Below, piece by piece: positions 9,023 through 17,435 of a stretch of DNA of 64,000 bases (its first letter is position 1; each line of letters starts with the position of its first letter). The translations under genes and the position numbers were made by a program. The DNA is from Burkholderiales bacterium (GTDB lineage: Bacteria; Pseudomonadota; Gammaproteobacteria; Burkholderiales; Burkholderiaceae_C), in the NCBI GenBank assembly GCA_021732385.1, contig JAKFVA010000021.1, positions 44,250-108,249 on the forward strand, read 5' to 3'. The notes beneath the pieces were generated by a model. It made no database searches, was not told where the DNA came from, and was given only the letters and a program-made list of their open reading frames with translations.

Positions 9023-9343
9023 ATGTATTTAATAGTGATTGGCTGGTTGTATGTGGCGCTCATGATGGGCGTGGCCGAAGCCACTAACGCTTCGGGCACG
9101 GTGTTGGGCGGCTTGGTTACCTTTGTGTTGTATGGCTTGCTGCCTGCTGCGCTGGTGGCGTATTTGTTGGGCGCGCCGTCGCGCCGCAAGGCGATTCGCA
9201 GGCGGGAGGCGCAAGAATTGGCCGCGCACGCAGCGGCGGCGACGCCCGCAGCAAGCGAAGCGTCAAACCCGCCAGATGAAGGCAGCCTGCCTGCCACTGG
9301 CACCCAGACGCACGCCGTCGCGCCGGTGCGAGAAAAACCGTGA
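9023..9343 (+). CDS. small membrane protein of unknown function
   Basis: A 106-residue protein with two predicted membrane segments (about residues 2-20 and 28-48, including LVTFVLYGLLPAALVAYLLG). A basic stretch (SRRKAIRRRE) follows and then an Ala/Pro-rich, probably cytoplasmic tail. I do not recognise a named family. Its last 81 bases overlap, tail to tail, the 3' end of pgeF on the other strand. The hydrophobic pattern makes it a likely real gene. It is transcribed divergently from the broken surface-protein gene, across a 208-base gap in which I see no clear signal. Confidence 0.7.
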   Translation: MYLIVIGWLYVALMMGVAEATNASGTVLGGLVTFVLYGLLPAALVAYLLGAPSRRKAIRRREAQELAAHAAAATPAASEASNPPDEGSLPATGTQTHAVAPVREKP

Positions 9344-10135
9344 GGGATTGCCCACTGTGCACCACGGTACGGTGGAGTCGTTGCCGTAAATTCGGGTGAT
9401 GCCCAGCGCCTGCAGGCGCAGCCGGGCCAGGCCCGCCAGATCGGCCCGCCATTTGCCGTTGCCGGTGGGCGTAAAAAACGGGTCGGCAGCAGCGTTATTG
9501 GCTACAAACGCCGCCTTCACCTCTGCCCCCACTTCAAACGCTTGCGGGCCAATACAGGGGCCCAGCCAGGCGATTATTTCGCCGGCATTCGCCGCAGGCC
9601 CACCTTCTGACAAGGCAGACAGCCGTTTGACCACCTGCGCTAACACCCCGCCTGCGGTGCTGGCCGGCGGCGCACCCGCAGATTGTGAAACTGGCATGGC
9701 CACCCCTGCCAGCCCACGCCAGCCCGCATGCGCAGCAGCCACCCACTGCCCTTGCAAATTGGTGAACAACACGGGCAGGCAGTCAGCCACCTGGATGCTG
9801 CATGCCAGGCCGCGCGCGCGGGTCAGGCAGGCGTCGGCGCTGGCGGCTGGCGCGGTGGCACCGGTGGCTTCATGCAGCTTGGGCTCCTGGGGCAGCGCCA
9901 GCACATCGCAGCCATGCACTTGGTTCATAAATACTGCCGGTACACCCAGCGCGGCTTGCACTTGCGCCCGGTTGGCCGCCACGTGCAGCGGGTTGTCGCC
10001 CACATGGTTGCCCAGGTTCAGGCTGTCCCAGGGCGCCAGCGACACGCCACCCTGGCGCGTGGTGCAAATGGCCTGGACGTGTGCAGGCGCTGGCCAGTCG
10101 GGAACCATCCAATCATTGGGAAAAGCACGCTGCAT
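9263..10135 (-). CDS. pgeF: peptidoglycan editing factor / polyphenol oxidase (YfiH family)
   Basis: A Cu-oxidase_4 (laccase-domain) protein of about 290 residues. E. coli YfiH corrects L-Ser misincorporated into peptidoglycan stems, and relatives act as purine nucleoside phosphorylases. The metal-binding residues are visible: His in NQVHGCDV, Cys in VADCLPVLF, His in AAHAGWRGLAG and the WLGPCIGP motif. The end, SGRQAAFIWRV, is typical. I chose the ATG at 10135; an in-frame TTG at 10165 would add ten residues. Its 3' end overlaps the convergent small membrane-protein gene by 81 bases. Confidence 0.9.
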   Translation of the reverse strand: MQRAFPNDWMVPDWPAPAHVQAICTTRQGGVSLAPWDSLNLGNHVGDNPLHVAANRAQVQAALGVPAVFMNQVHGCDVLALPQEPKLHEATGATAPAASADACLTRARGLACSIQVADCLPVLFTNLQGQWVAAAHAGWRGLAGVAMPVSQSAGAPPASTAGGVLAQVVKRLSALSEGGPAANAGEIIAWLGPCIGPQAFEVGAEVKAAFVANNAAADPFFTPTGNGKWRADLAGLARLRLQALGITRIYGNDSTVPWCTVGNPSRFFSHRRDGVRLGASGRQAAFIWRV

Positions 10136-10187
10136 GGGGTCAGCATAAACTGTTGACTCCGGCAACTTTTACTCCAGTGGTGGTTTT

Positions 10188-10481
10188 ATGATTCTTGAGC
10201 TCGCAGATATTCGCATCAAGCCTGGCCAGCAGGCCGCATTTGAAGCCGCCGTCAAGCACGGCATTGGCACGCTGGTGAGCACATCACCCGGCTTTATCAG
10301 CTACACCATGAACCACTGCATTGAAACGCCCGAGCGCTATGTGTTGCTGCTGCAATGGGACACGCTGGAGGCGCATTCGGTCACGTTCCGCGAATCCGCC
10401 TTGTTCCCGCAGTGGCGTGCCATTGTGGGGCCGTTTTTTGCCGGGCCGCCGGTAGTGGAACACTTCAACCGCGTGGGCTGA
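10188..10481 (+). CDS. antibiotic biosynthesis monooxygenase (ABM) domain protein
   Basis: A 97-residue ferredoxin-like fold protein of the ABM/YgiN type, with the pattern MILELADIRIKPGQQAAFE, then SPGFISYTMNHC, then YVLLLQWDTLEAH. Such proteins form dimers and act as small monooxygenases or as ligand-binding companions. The gene lies 14 bases upstream of the gentisate dioxygenase gene on the same strand, so a role near aromatic degradation is possible, but that is inference from position only. Confidence 0.85.
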   Translation: MILELADIRIKPGQQAAFEAAVKHGIGTLVSTSPGFISYTMNHCIETPERYVLLLQWDTLEAHSVTFRESALFPQWRAIVGPFFAGPPVVEHFNRVG

Positions 10482-10495
10482 AAGCGCAGCGCAGC

Positions 10496-11608
10496 ATGCA
10501 AGTAGCCCGCCCTGCCAACGCCGCAACCGTGCCTGCCAACGCACGCAGCCAGCTGTATGCCGACATGCGCCCGCTCGGGCTCACCCCCTTGTGGGAGGTG
10601 CTGCACGCACTGGTGCCGCCGCAACCCAACACGCCTTGCCTGCCCGCCCACTGGCCCTATGCGCAGGTGCGACCCTTCTTGCAGCGCGCAGGCCAGGTCA
10701 TCAGCGCCGAAGAGGCGGTGCGCCGGGTGCTGGTTTTAGAAAACCCTGCGCTGCGTGGGCAGTCGTGCATCACGCAATCGCTCTATGCTGGTTTGCAATT
10801 GATTTTGCCGGGCGAAATTGCCCCTAGCCACCGCCATACGCAAAGCGCCTTGCGTTTTGTGGTCGAAGGCACTGGGGCTTACACCGCGGTGGATGGCGAG
10901 CGCACCGCCATGCACGAGGGTGACTTCATCATCACCCCCAGTTGGACCTGGCACGACCACGGTTGCGCGGCTGATGCGCACGCCGATGGCGTGGTGTGGC
11001 TTGATGGCCTGGACATCCCGATGCTGCGGTTTTTTGATGCCGGATTTGCGCAAAACCATGCACAGCAGGTGCAGCCCGTAAGCCGTGCCGAGGGCACCAG
11101 TCTGGCACGTTATGGGCACAACATGGCGCCGGTGCGTGGCGGCTCGCCGTTTGCGGTGACCTCGCCAATTTTCAGTTACCCGTATGAGCGCAGCCGCGAG
11201 GCCTTGCACCAGCTGGAGCGTAGCGCGCCTTTGGATGCGTGGGACGGGGTCAAATTGCGCTACATCAATCCGCTCACCGGCGGCTCGCCCATGCCTACCA
11301 TGGCCACCTTCATGCAACGTCTGCCTGCAGGTTTTGCTGGCCTGCCCTATCGGCAAACCGACGGCTGTGTGTTCAGCGTGGTGGAGGGCACAGGCGAGGC
11401 GCTGCTGGACCATGCCGGTCACAGCACGCACATCAGCTTTGCCCCACGCGACCACTTTGTTGTGCCCGCCTGGCACACGCTGCGCCTGGATTCAGTCAGC
11501 GGCTGCGTGCTGTTCAGCTACAGCGACCGCCCGGCCCAGCAGGCGCTGGGCATTCACCGCGAAGAACAGTTTTCTTCCCTCTCCCACATACAAGAACACA
11601 ACCCATGA
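10496..11608 (+). CDS. gtdA: gentisate 1,2-dioxygenase
   Basis: Fe(II)-dependent ring cleavage of gentisate to maleylpyruvate. It is a bicupin of about 370 residues. The first cupin has PSHRHTQSALRFVVEG and TWHDHG, supplying the His ligands; the second has CVFSVVEGTGEALLDHAGH and VPAWHTLRL. I chose the ATG at 10496 because it follows the upstream stop codon and gives the normal family length. Its TGA overlaps the ATG of the next gene (ATGA), indicating translational coupling with the fumarylpyruvate hydrolase. Confidence 0.92.
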   Translation: MQVARPANAATVPANARSQLYADMRPLGLTPLWEVLHALVPPQPNTPCLPAHWPYAQVRPFLQRAGQVISAEEAVRRVLVLENPALRGQSCITQSLYAGLQLILPGEIAPSHRHTQSALRFVVEGTGAYTAVDGERTAMHEGDFIITPSWTWHDHGCAADAHADGVVWLDGLDIPMLRFFDAGFAQNHAQQVQPVSRAEGTSLARYGHNMAPVRGGSPFAVTSPIFSYPYERSREALHQLERSAPLDAWDGVKLRYINPLTGGSPMPTMATFMQRLPAGFAGLPYRQTDGCVFSVVEGTGEALLDHAGHSTHISFAPRDHFVVPAWHTLRLDSVSGCVLFSYSDRPAQQALGIHREEQFSSLSHIQEHNP

Positions 11609-12303
11609 GCAACACCGTTTTTCCCACACCACCTGTCGTTTCCGTGCCCGTTCGGGGCCGCGCCGAGCGCTTTCCGGTACGCCGCATTTACTGCGTGGGC
11701 CGCAACTACGAAGAGCACGCCAAGGAAATGGGCCACAGTGGGCGCGAGGCCCCGTTTTTCTTCATGAAACCTGCTGATGCGCTGCTGGTGGTGGACGCCG
11801 GAAAAACAGGCCGCATGCCCTACCCCAGCCTGACCAGCAATCTGCACTACGAGGTGGAGCTGGTGGCCGCCATTGGCACAGGTGGCAAAAACATTGCGGT
11901 GGAAGCCGCCATGAAACATGTGTTTGGCTACGCCGTGGGCCTGGACATGACCCGCCGCGACTTGCAGGCCGACATGAAAAAACAGGGCCGCCCCTGGGAC
12001 ATTGGCAAGGGCTTTGACGACAGCGCGCCGATTGGCCCCATAGTTCCAGCCGCTGCCGCTGGCGATATAGCGAACGCCGCCATTGCCCTGGACGTCAACG
12101 GCATCACCAAACAAAACAGCACTGTGACCAAGTTGATCTGGAACATTGCCGAAACCATTGCCCACCTGTCAACCGCATGGACCTTGCAGCCCGGCGATTT
12201 GATTTATACCGGCACCCCCGAAGGCGTGGGCGCAGTGGTGGCGGGCGATTTGATGCAAGGGCGCATTGCCGGGCTGGATCCCCTGCTGGTGCAGGTGGTC
12301 TGA
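11605..12303 (+). CDS. nagK: fumarylpyruvate hydrolase (FAH family)
   Basis: Hydrolyses fumarylpyruvate to fumarate and pyruvate, the last step of the gentisate pathway. It has 232 residues with the FAH fold: VGRNYEEHAKEM, the metal-ligand region NLHYEVELVAAIG, GYAVGLDMTRRDLQ, and IYTGTPEGVG near the end. It overlaps the stop of the dioxygenase gene by four bases. The intermediate maleylpyruvate isomerase is not encoded nearby, so the isomerase must be elsewhere or the cleavage product is handled differently. FAH enzymes are hard to tell apart by substrate; the assignment rests on the neighbour. Confidence 0.88.
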   Translation: MSNTVFPTPPVVSVPVRGRAERFPVRRIYCVGRNYEEHAKEMGHSGREAPFFFMKPADALLVVDAGKTGRMPYPSLTSNLHYEVELVAAIGTGGKNIAVEAAMKHVFGYAVGLDMTRRDLQADMKKQGRPWDIGKGFDDSAPIGPIVPAAAAGDIANAAIALDVNGITKQNSTVTKLIWNIAETIAHLSTAWTLQPGDLIYTGTPEGVGAVVAGDLMQGRIAGLDPLLVQVV

Positions 12304-12347
12304 TTGTCTGAAAAATTGCCCGGCATGGTGGCTGACTGACGCTGCTT

Positions 12348-12373
12348 TTGCCCATCTTGCCCATCTTGCCCAT
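12348..12373 (+). repeat. 9-bp tandem repeat directly before the Nudix start codon
   Basis: Almost three copies of TTGCCCATC, ending immediately before the ATG at 12374. Nine bases keep the upstream frame open (Ala-His-Leu repeated). It occupies the place where a ribosome site would be expected, and no GGAG-like sequence is visible. Confidence 0.75.
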
Positions 12374-12928
12374 ATGCCTGCCGTGACGCCCCACTCCATC
12401 AAGTTCTGCAAAAACTGCGGCACGGCGGTGAACTACCGCTTGCCAGACGATGGCGACGAAAAACTCCGCGCCGTCTGCCCGGCCTGCACCACGGTGCACT
12501 ATGAAAACCCGCTGAACGTGGTGGGCAGCCTGCCGGTGTGGGGCCAGCAGGTCTTGCTGTGCAAACGCAATATCGAGCCGCGCTGGGGCAAATGGACGTT
12601 GCCTGCGGGTTTTATGGAACTGGGCGAAACCACGGCGCAGGGCGCAGCGCGCGAGACCACTGAAGAAGCGGGTGCGCAGTTTGAGCTGCAGGAACTGTTT
12701 AGCGTGATCAACGTGCCGCGCGTCAACCAGGTACATTTTTTCTACCTCGCCCGGCTGTTGTCTGACCAGTTTGCGCCAGGCCATGAAACCCTGGAGGCGC
12801 GGCTGTTTGACGAAGCCGATATTCCCTGGGATGACATCGCCTTCAAGACCGTGCGCGAGACCTTGCTGCACTACTTTGCGCAGCGCCAATCAGGTAATTT
12901 TTCAGTCCATTGCATTGACATTGCCTAA
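12374..12928 (+). CDS. Nudix hydrolase with N-terminal zinc ribbon
   Basis: A 184-residue protein with a zinc ribbon (CKNCG at about residue 11, CPAC at about 36), then a Nudix domain. The Nudix box is complete: GFMELGETTAQGAARETTEE continuing AGA, matching GX5EX7REUXEEXGU. The order resembles the NudC-type and ADP-ribose/NADH pyrophosphatase-like families, but the substrate is not deducible. I chose the ATG at 12374 because the zinc ribbon follows closely and the upstream extension is low-complexity repeat. It is convergent with the protein kinase gene, with a 45-base gap. Confidence 0.87.
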   Translation: MPAVTPHSIKFCKNCGTAVNYRLPDDGDEKLRAVCPACTTVHYENPLNVVGSLPVWGQQVLLCKRNIEPRWGKWTLPAGFMELGETTAQGAARETTEEAGAQFELQELFSVINVPRVNQVHFFYLARLLSDQFAPGHETLEARLFDEADIPWDDIAFKTVRETLLHYFAQRQSGNFSVHCIDIA

Positions 12929-12973
12929 AGGGGGCAATCTGCCGCTTGCTCACCGGGCCACTGACTGACACGC

Positions 12974-14962
12974 TCAGTGGTTCTGGCTTTCCTGGCGCCG
13001 TCTTTCCTGCTCGCGCCGCTCCACGCAAATAGGATGGGTTTGGAACTGGGCCAGAGCGCACTGCTCGGTCAGGCACAACTGGTAGGCAATAAAAATCTTC
13101 GACTCGCAAGCCGCACGCGGACTGTTGACTGCGGGTTTGGCAGCGCTGGTGGGTTCTTGCGGGGCCGCCGGTCTAGCCGGGGCCACCGGTACCACCACAG
13201 GGGCATTGGTTACTGGCGCAACTGCCGCCGATGCCCTGACGCTGCGGCTGGCGGTACGCACAGGCCGAGAAGCTGCAGCACTGGCAGGCCGCGCTGCCAG
13301 AACAGCAGCTGAAGCCGCCGCAACCGGTGTTGCACTCGACGCAAGCGGGGCGCTAACTGCCTCAGTTTGGATGGCACTGGCTGGCAGCGTGGGGGCCAAC
13401 GCACTGCTGGCGGGCGAAGCCGGTGAGCCGGGTGCACCACCACCGCGCGAGGCCAAAACAACCACCACAGCTAAAAGCAGCGCGGCAACACCAGCGCCCA
13501 GCATCAACGGCATCTTGTTCTTGCCTGGGACTGTGGGGGCTGCGGTACCTGCCTCGGGCGCGTCAGCGGTGGTTGGGGTCGCTGTGGTGGTTGGGGTTGC
13601 TTTGGTTGTTTTGGGCGGGTCTGCGGGTGGTTCAGGTGGTGCGGTTTGCACGAGAGGTACTGGGGCCGCAGGTACCGCGGCAACAGTGGGCGGCCCAGCC
13701 TGCACCAGTGACGCAGCAGCCAGCGCCTGTGCGGGGGTGGCCGGCTGCGAATAGTCGCTGCGCAAACGAGTGGCCTCAAAGTCCTGCGCATCGGCTGGGC
13801 CACTGGCCACACCCAGGGTGGAGAGGTCGGCACCACTTGCCAGCTTTTTCAGGCGGCGCTGGGCCAAGTCTGCATAAATGCCGGTAGGGAATTTGGCCAG
13901 AAAACCGCTCAGTTCATCCGGGTCGGTGGAGTCCTTGATGTCTTTCCAGTACACCAGCTCCAGCTCCTGCGTCACGGTGGCAGTGCTGCTTGAGGTGGCC
14001 GAGGTGTTGGACGTGCCGGATGTTGCCCCGGCAATGCTCGCAGCCGTGCCGCTGGTGCCAGCACCCTGCGTCCCCTGGGTAGCGCCTGCAGGCCGTTTGA
14101 ACGGGTCGGTGGGGGGCACCACGGTTGAGTCGCTGGCACGGCGCATGGCCGATTGCAGGGCCACAGCGAAATCACGCGCCGTGGCAAAGCGTTGCTCACG
14201 GTCTTTGGCCAGCGCACGGGCCACCACGGCATCAATCGCAGGCGGCAAGCCCGCGTTGAAGGTGCTGGGCGGCTTGGGCTCCTGCCCAATGATCTGGTGA
14301 ATGATGGAAAAGTCGTTGTCGCCGTCAAAGGGCCGTTTGTCGGTAAGCAGTTGGTAGAGCACCACGCCTACTGAAAACAAGTCAGCACGAGAGTCAATCT
14401 GCAAGCCCTGCACTTGTTCGGGTGACATGTATTTGAGCGTGCCGACCATTCCGCCTTGCGTGCGCGTGACCTCACCCGAGTCCTGGATACGCGCCACGCC
14501 AAAATCGGTGAGCTTGACGCGGCCACCGGGTTCGATCATCAAGTTAGCGGGCTTGACGTCGCGGTGGATGATGTTTTGCTTGTGCGCATAATCTAGCGCC
14601 GATAGCAGGTCACGCACCATCTTCAGCGACTGCTCCAGCGAGTAGCGCACGCCTTTGTCGAGGTGGTGCTTGAGGTCGTCCCCTTGCACATACTCCATCA
14701 CTAGGTAAGCGGTGTCACCGTCGCGGTTGGAGTCGTACACGCTGACGATGTTGGGGTGCTGCAATCGCGCCGCCGAACGGGCCTCGGTACGAAAACGCGA
14801 TTCATACTCGGCAGCGGCTTGCTCTGAGAGGTTTTCAACCTTGACGGTCTTGATGGCAACGCGCCGGTCCAGATTGGGGTCGCGCCCTTCATAGACCACG
14901 CCCATGGCACCCTTGCCCAGTACACGCAGGAGGTCGTAACGGCCAAGTTTTTGAAGACTCAC
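12974..14962 (-). CDS. transmembrane Ser/Thr protein kinase (PknB-like)
   Basis: An N-terminal Hanks-type kinase domain of about 265 residues. It has the Gly loop GKGAMG, lysine in VAIK, catalytic HRDVKPANLM, DFG, and SPE in the APE position, so it should be active. A Ser/Thr/Gly linker follows, then a short repeat unit (DELSGFLAKFPTGIYADLAQ), a Pro/Ala/Thr-rich stretch, one membrane segment (MPLMLGAGVAALLLAVVVVL) and an Ala-rich periplasmic tail with three Cys (ACESKIF, LCLTEQC). I favour a GTG start preceded by AAGG; a TTG 21 bases upstream is also possible. It is last in the cassette after the FHA-cyclase and TagH-like genes. No cognate phosphatase is visible. Confidence 0.9.
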   Translation of the reverse strand: MSLQKLGRYDLLRVLGKGAMGVVYEGRDPNLDRRVAIKTVKVENLSEQAAAEYESRFRTEARSAARLQHPNIVSVYDSNRDGDTAYLVMEYVQGDDLKHHLDKGVRYSLEQSLKMVRDLLSALDYAHKQNIIHRDVKPANLMIEPGGRVKLTDFGVARIQDSGEVTRTQGGMVGTLKYMSPEQVQGLQIDSRADLFSVGVVLYQLLTDKRPFDGDNDFSIIHQIIGQEPKPPSTFNAGLPPAIDAVVARALAKDREQRFATARDFAVALQSAMRRASDSTVVPPTDPFKRPAGATQGTQGAGTSGTAASIAGATSGTSNTSATSSSTATVTQELELVYWKDIKDSTDPDELSGFLAKFPTGIYADLAQRRLKKLASGADLSTLGVASGPADAQDFEATRLRSDYSQPATPAQALAAASLVQAGPPTVAAVPAAPVPLVQTAPPEPPADPPKTTKATPTTTATPTTADAPEAGTAAPTVPGKNKMPLMLGAGVAALLLAVVVVLASRGGGAPGSPASPASSALAPTLPASAIQTEAVSAPLASSATPVAAASAAVLAARPASAAASRPVRTASRSVRASAAVAPVTNAPVVVPVAPARPAAPQEPTSAAKPAVNSPRAACESKIFIAYQLCLTEQCALAQFQTHPICVERREQERRRQESQNH

Positions 14963-15037
14963 GGGTGCAGCGCCTTGCAACAATCAGTAAGTAAATTCTA
15001 GCTGTGCCAAAGCACTGCCCGACGCATGCAGTACGGA

Positions 15038-16264
15038 TTATTTGCGGCTTTTACCGCGCTTACGCTGCATCCGCTGGGTTTCGCGCAGGTAACTGCCCGG
15101 GAAGTACCGCTCGAACAATTGTTGCACCCAGTCACCCGGATTACGGCTTTTCTCTGCGTAGTGCTGGCTGTAAATCTCCCACAAACGCGCACTGTCGAGA
15201 AAGCCCAAAGAGGCGCGGCCCTCCAGTAAACGGGTTTTTAATGCCTCTGGCGCAAATTCGCGCAGCGTACCCTCAAGCACTGCTCGCGCCGCGAACACGC
15301 CCGCTTGCTCGTGCACGCGCAACCCATTGAGGCTGTCGTCCAGCGCTGCATCGGGGGACATAAAGCCCACGCTCCAGGCACGCCCAGCCAGCAGGTATTG
15401 CAGCTTGGCTTCCAAGGGCCAGTCGGCGTTCAAAGGATTGGTGTCCCGCGAAGCCATCATGGTGCGTTCGTCGGTTTTCAAATCTTGGCGCAAGTCAGAC
15501 TGCGCCATTTGCAATGCCAGCAATCCCTCAATGCAACGTCGCACCATGCCACCAGCAGCCTCCAACTCGCCTGCGCTGAGTTTGCCCAGTTGCGCCGGGT
15601 CGAGGCCCAGGCCGAGGTAAAACGCCTTCATGTCACCTGTCATTGCCCCACGGGCTAGGGGCTTGGGTGGGATGGGCATTTGCATTGGCGCTTGCGCCAA
15701 CGCCTCGGGCTCAAACACCGAATCTGAAAACGGGTCGTCTTCCGCCAAAAAAGCGGCAAAGGCCTGCGCAGCAAGCTGCGGATTGTGCGCAGGGCTGGCC
15801 TGCGGTAGACCGGGTTGGGTAGGGCTGACGCTGTCCTCAAACACTGACCATGGGTCATCGTCGGGCACAGACCTCGGCTCCCGCACAGGGGTTGATATTG
15901 CCTCGGGCGCTGTCAGTAGTGGGCTGGGTAGACTCTCTGTTACCTTGAGCTTGTAGTCGCCCAGTTGCAAGGTCTGCCCCACGGGTAGCAAGGCACGCGC
16001 ACCAGGCGGGATTTCACCGCCTGGCAGGTTAACGCCGTTGACCACCGACAGTACGCGAAAAACCAGTACGCCCTCTTTGTTAAACACGGCCAGATGGCGG
16101 CGGGAAATCGTTTTGCCCGGATCGGGCAGGCACACATCACAGACCGCATCGCGGCCCAGCACCAGCTCGGGAGCGCCATCCGCCAAGCTGTGCGTGCCCT
16201 TGTATCCAGGACCTTCAATATGCAGTTCAAGCGCTGGGTTGAGTGGCGAATTGGACATGCTCAT
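15038..16264 (-). CDS. tagH: FHA-domain protein with TagH-like C-terminal domain
   Basis: 408 residues. The N-terminal FHA domain (about 20-110) has GRDAVCDVCLPDPGKTISRRHLAVF and VNGVNLPGG, the expected phosphothreonine-binding pattern. After a Pro/Ser-rich linker, the C-terminal 190 residues (FYLGLGLDPAQLGKLSAGEL to WVQQLFERYFPGSYL) resemble the C-terminal domain of type VI secretion TagH/VasC/ImpI proteins. In T6SS clusters such proteins are substrates or readers of a PpkA-like kinase. Here the next gene, 54 bases on, is a transmembrane Ser/Thr kinase, but no other T6SS gene is in the window. The start may be this ATG or the ATG two codons later. Confidence 0.82.
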   Translation of the reverse strand: MSMSNSPLNPALELHIEGPGYKGTHSLADGAPELVLGRDAVCDVCLPDPGKTISRRHLAVFNKEGVLVFRVLSVVNGVNLPGGEIPPGARALLPVGQTLQLGDYKLKVTESLPSPLLTAPEAISTPVREPRSVPDDDPWSVFEDSVSPTQPGLPQASPAHNPQLAAQAFAAFLAEDDPFSDSVFEPEALAQAPMQMPIPPKPLARGAMTGDMKAFYLGLGLDPAQLGKLSAGELEAAGGMVRRCIEGLLALQMAQSDLRQDLKTDERTMMASRDTNPLNADWPLEAKLQYLLAGRAWSVGFMSPDAALDDSLNGLRVHEQAGVFAARAVLEGTLREFAPEALKTRLLEGRASLGFLDSARLWEIYSQHYAEKSRNPGDWVQQLFERYFPGSYLRETQRMQRKRGKSRK

Positions 16265-16299
16265 GGTGGCACAGCTTGGGTGTCAGGGCTTGGCAAATC

Positions 16300-17196
16300 T
16301 CAGGCCCTGATGCTGAAATTGATCACTGGCGCGTCTTGGGCATCGCGTGCACAACCCAGCACAATTTGTCCCTGGCCCACCAGATAACACTCGGTGCGGC
16401 GCAGCACCACCGGTTCACTCTGATTGCCCAGGTAAACCCAGGTGCCAAAGCTGGATACATCCCCCAGTACAAACTGGCCGCCACGCCACTGCGCCTCGGC
16501 ATGCACCCGTGAAACACGCGAGTCATTAACTGACAGTGATGCCGTGGTAGCACGGCCCAGCGTGAGCTTGTCGCTGCGGGCATCGAGACTGCGCGTTTGC
16601 CCCAGGCCTGACAACTCCAGCACCTGCTGCGCAACGGCTTTGTACATGGATGCGCCCATCACCGTGGCATCCGCATCGCGGCCGGTTTGCCACTCCACGC
16701 GAAACACCTCAGTCACCTCGGATTTGCCACGCAGATACATCGGGCCCAAGCTGCGCAAACTAGCGCGCTGCAACACAGCCAAGGCGGCCTGCACGCGCTG
16801 CGTAGTCAAGATCTGCGCGGCACCGGCCAGATCGGCCAAGCGTGCTGCGCAGTTGACGGCGTCGCCAAAACAGTCGCCGTCAATCTCCACTACTTCGCCC
16901 GATTCCACGCCCATTTGCATTTGCACCGGCTGACCACTGCCGCCAGCCAGCAAGGGCTTGTCCTGCAATCGAGTCTGGATGGCAACGCACGATGCCAGCG
17001 CGTCAGATTCAGACGCAAACACCACAAACAAGCCATCTCCCAGCAGCTTGACCACACGCCCGTTGTGCTGCTCAAAGACCTTGCTGAGCGCGCCAGTAAG
17101 CTGGGTCACAAAGTGAGAGGCGGTGGCATCACCCAGACGTTCAAAAATGCCGGTGCTGCCTACCAAGTCTGCGAATACAACGGTGGTCACGGTCAA
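16300..17196 (-). CDS. class III adenylate/guanylate cyclase fused to an FHA domain
   Basis: 298 residues. The N-terminal cyclase domain (about 1-175) has both metal Asp residues (FADLVGSTGIFERLGD and LLGDGLFVVF) and the transition-state Asn/Arg in GDAVNCAARLADLA, so it looks catalytically competent. The C-terminal FHA domain (about 195-285) has LGRATTASLSVNDSRVSRVHAE and DVSSFGTWV. The start is TTG, with GTG two codons later as the alternative. It lies 35 bases upstream of the TagH-like gene, and the three genes probably form one transcript. The likely role is a cyclic-nucleotide output gated by phosphothreonine binding, which is inference. Confidence 0.88.
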   Translation of the reverse strand: MTVTTVVFADLVGSTGIFERLGDATASHFVTQLTGALSKVFEQHNGRVVKLLGDGLFVVFASESDALASCVAIQTRLQDKPLLAGGSGQPVQMQMGVESGEVVEIDGDCFGDAVNCAARLADLAGAAQILTTQRVQAALAVLQRASLRSLGPMYLRGKSEVTEVFRVEWQTGRDADATVMGASMYKAVAQQVLELSGLGQTRSLDARSDKLTLGRATTASLSVNDSRVSRVHAEAQWRGGQFVLGDVSSFGTWVYLGNQSEPVVLRRTECYLVGQGQIVLGCARDAQDAPVINFSIRA

Positions 17197-17254
17197 TAAG
17201 GTTTAGATAAAAAGTTGTCTTGCCGCTAACTCAGACGGCCAAAGGTATAAGCAT

Positions 17255-17293
17255 AAAAGAAAAAACGGGCTGCAACCTGGAAGCTGCAACCCG
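17255..17293 (-). terminator. rho-independent terminator after tRNA-Pro
   Basis: On the minus strand CGGGTTGCAG pairs with TTGCAGCCCG (allowing G-U pairs) around an 8-base loop, followed by TTTTTTCTTTT. It lies 22 bases past the tRNA 3' end. Confidence 0.85.
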
Positions 17294-17314
17294 TTAGATA
17301 CATGAGCACTATGT

Positions 17315-17391
17315 TGGTCGGTGTGAAAGGATTCGAACCTTCGACCCCTTGCACCCCATGCAAGTGCGCTACCAGGCTGCGCCACACACCG
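17315..17391 (-). tRNA. tRNA-Pro (anticodon GGG)
   Basis: 77 bases with a complete cloverleaf. The acceptor stem CGGTGTG pairs with CACACCG, the D-arm is GCGCAGCCTGGTAGCGC, and the anticodon stem CTTGC/GCAAG holds the loop ATGGGGT, giving anticodon GGG. The T-arm contains GGTTCGAATCC and the 3' CCA is encoded. It lies downstream of the MerR-type gene, as in many Burkholderiales, and is followed by a terminator. Confidence 0.97.
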
Positions 17392-17435
17392 AAGCTTAGA
17401 ATTATATCTGCAGGCAAACGCCTGGCTTGAGCTGG

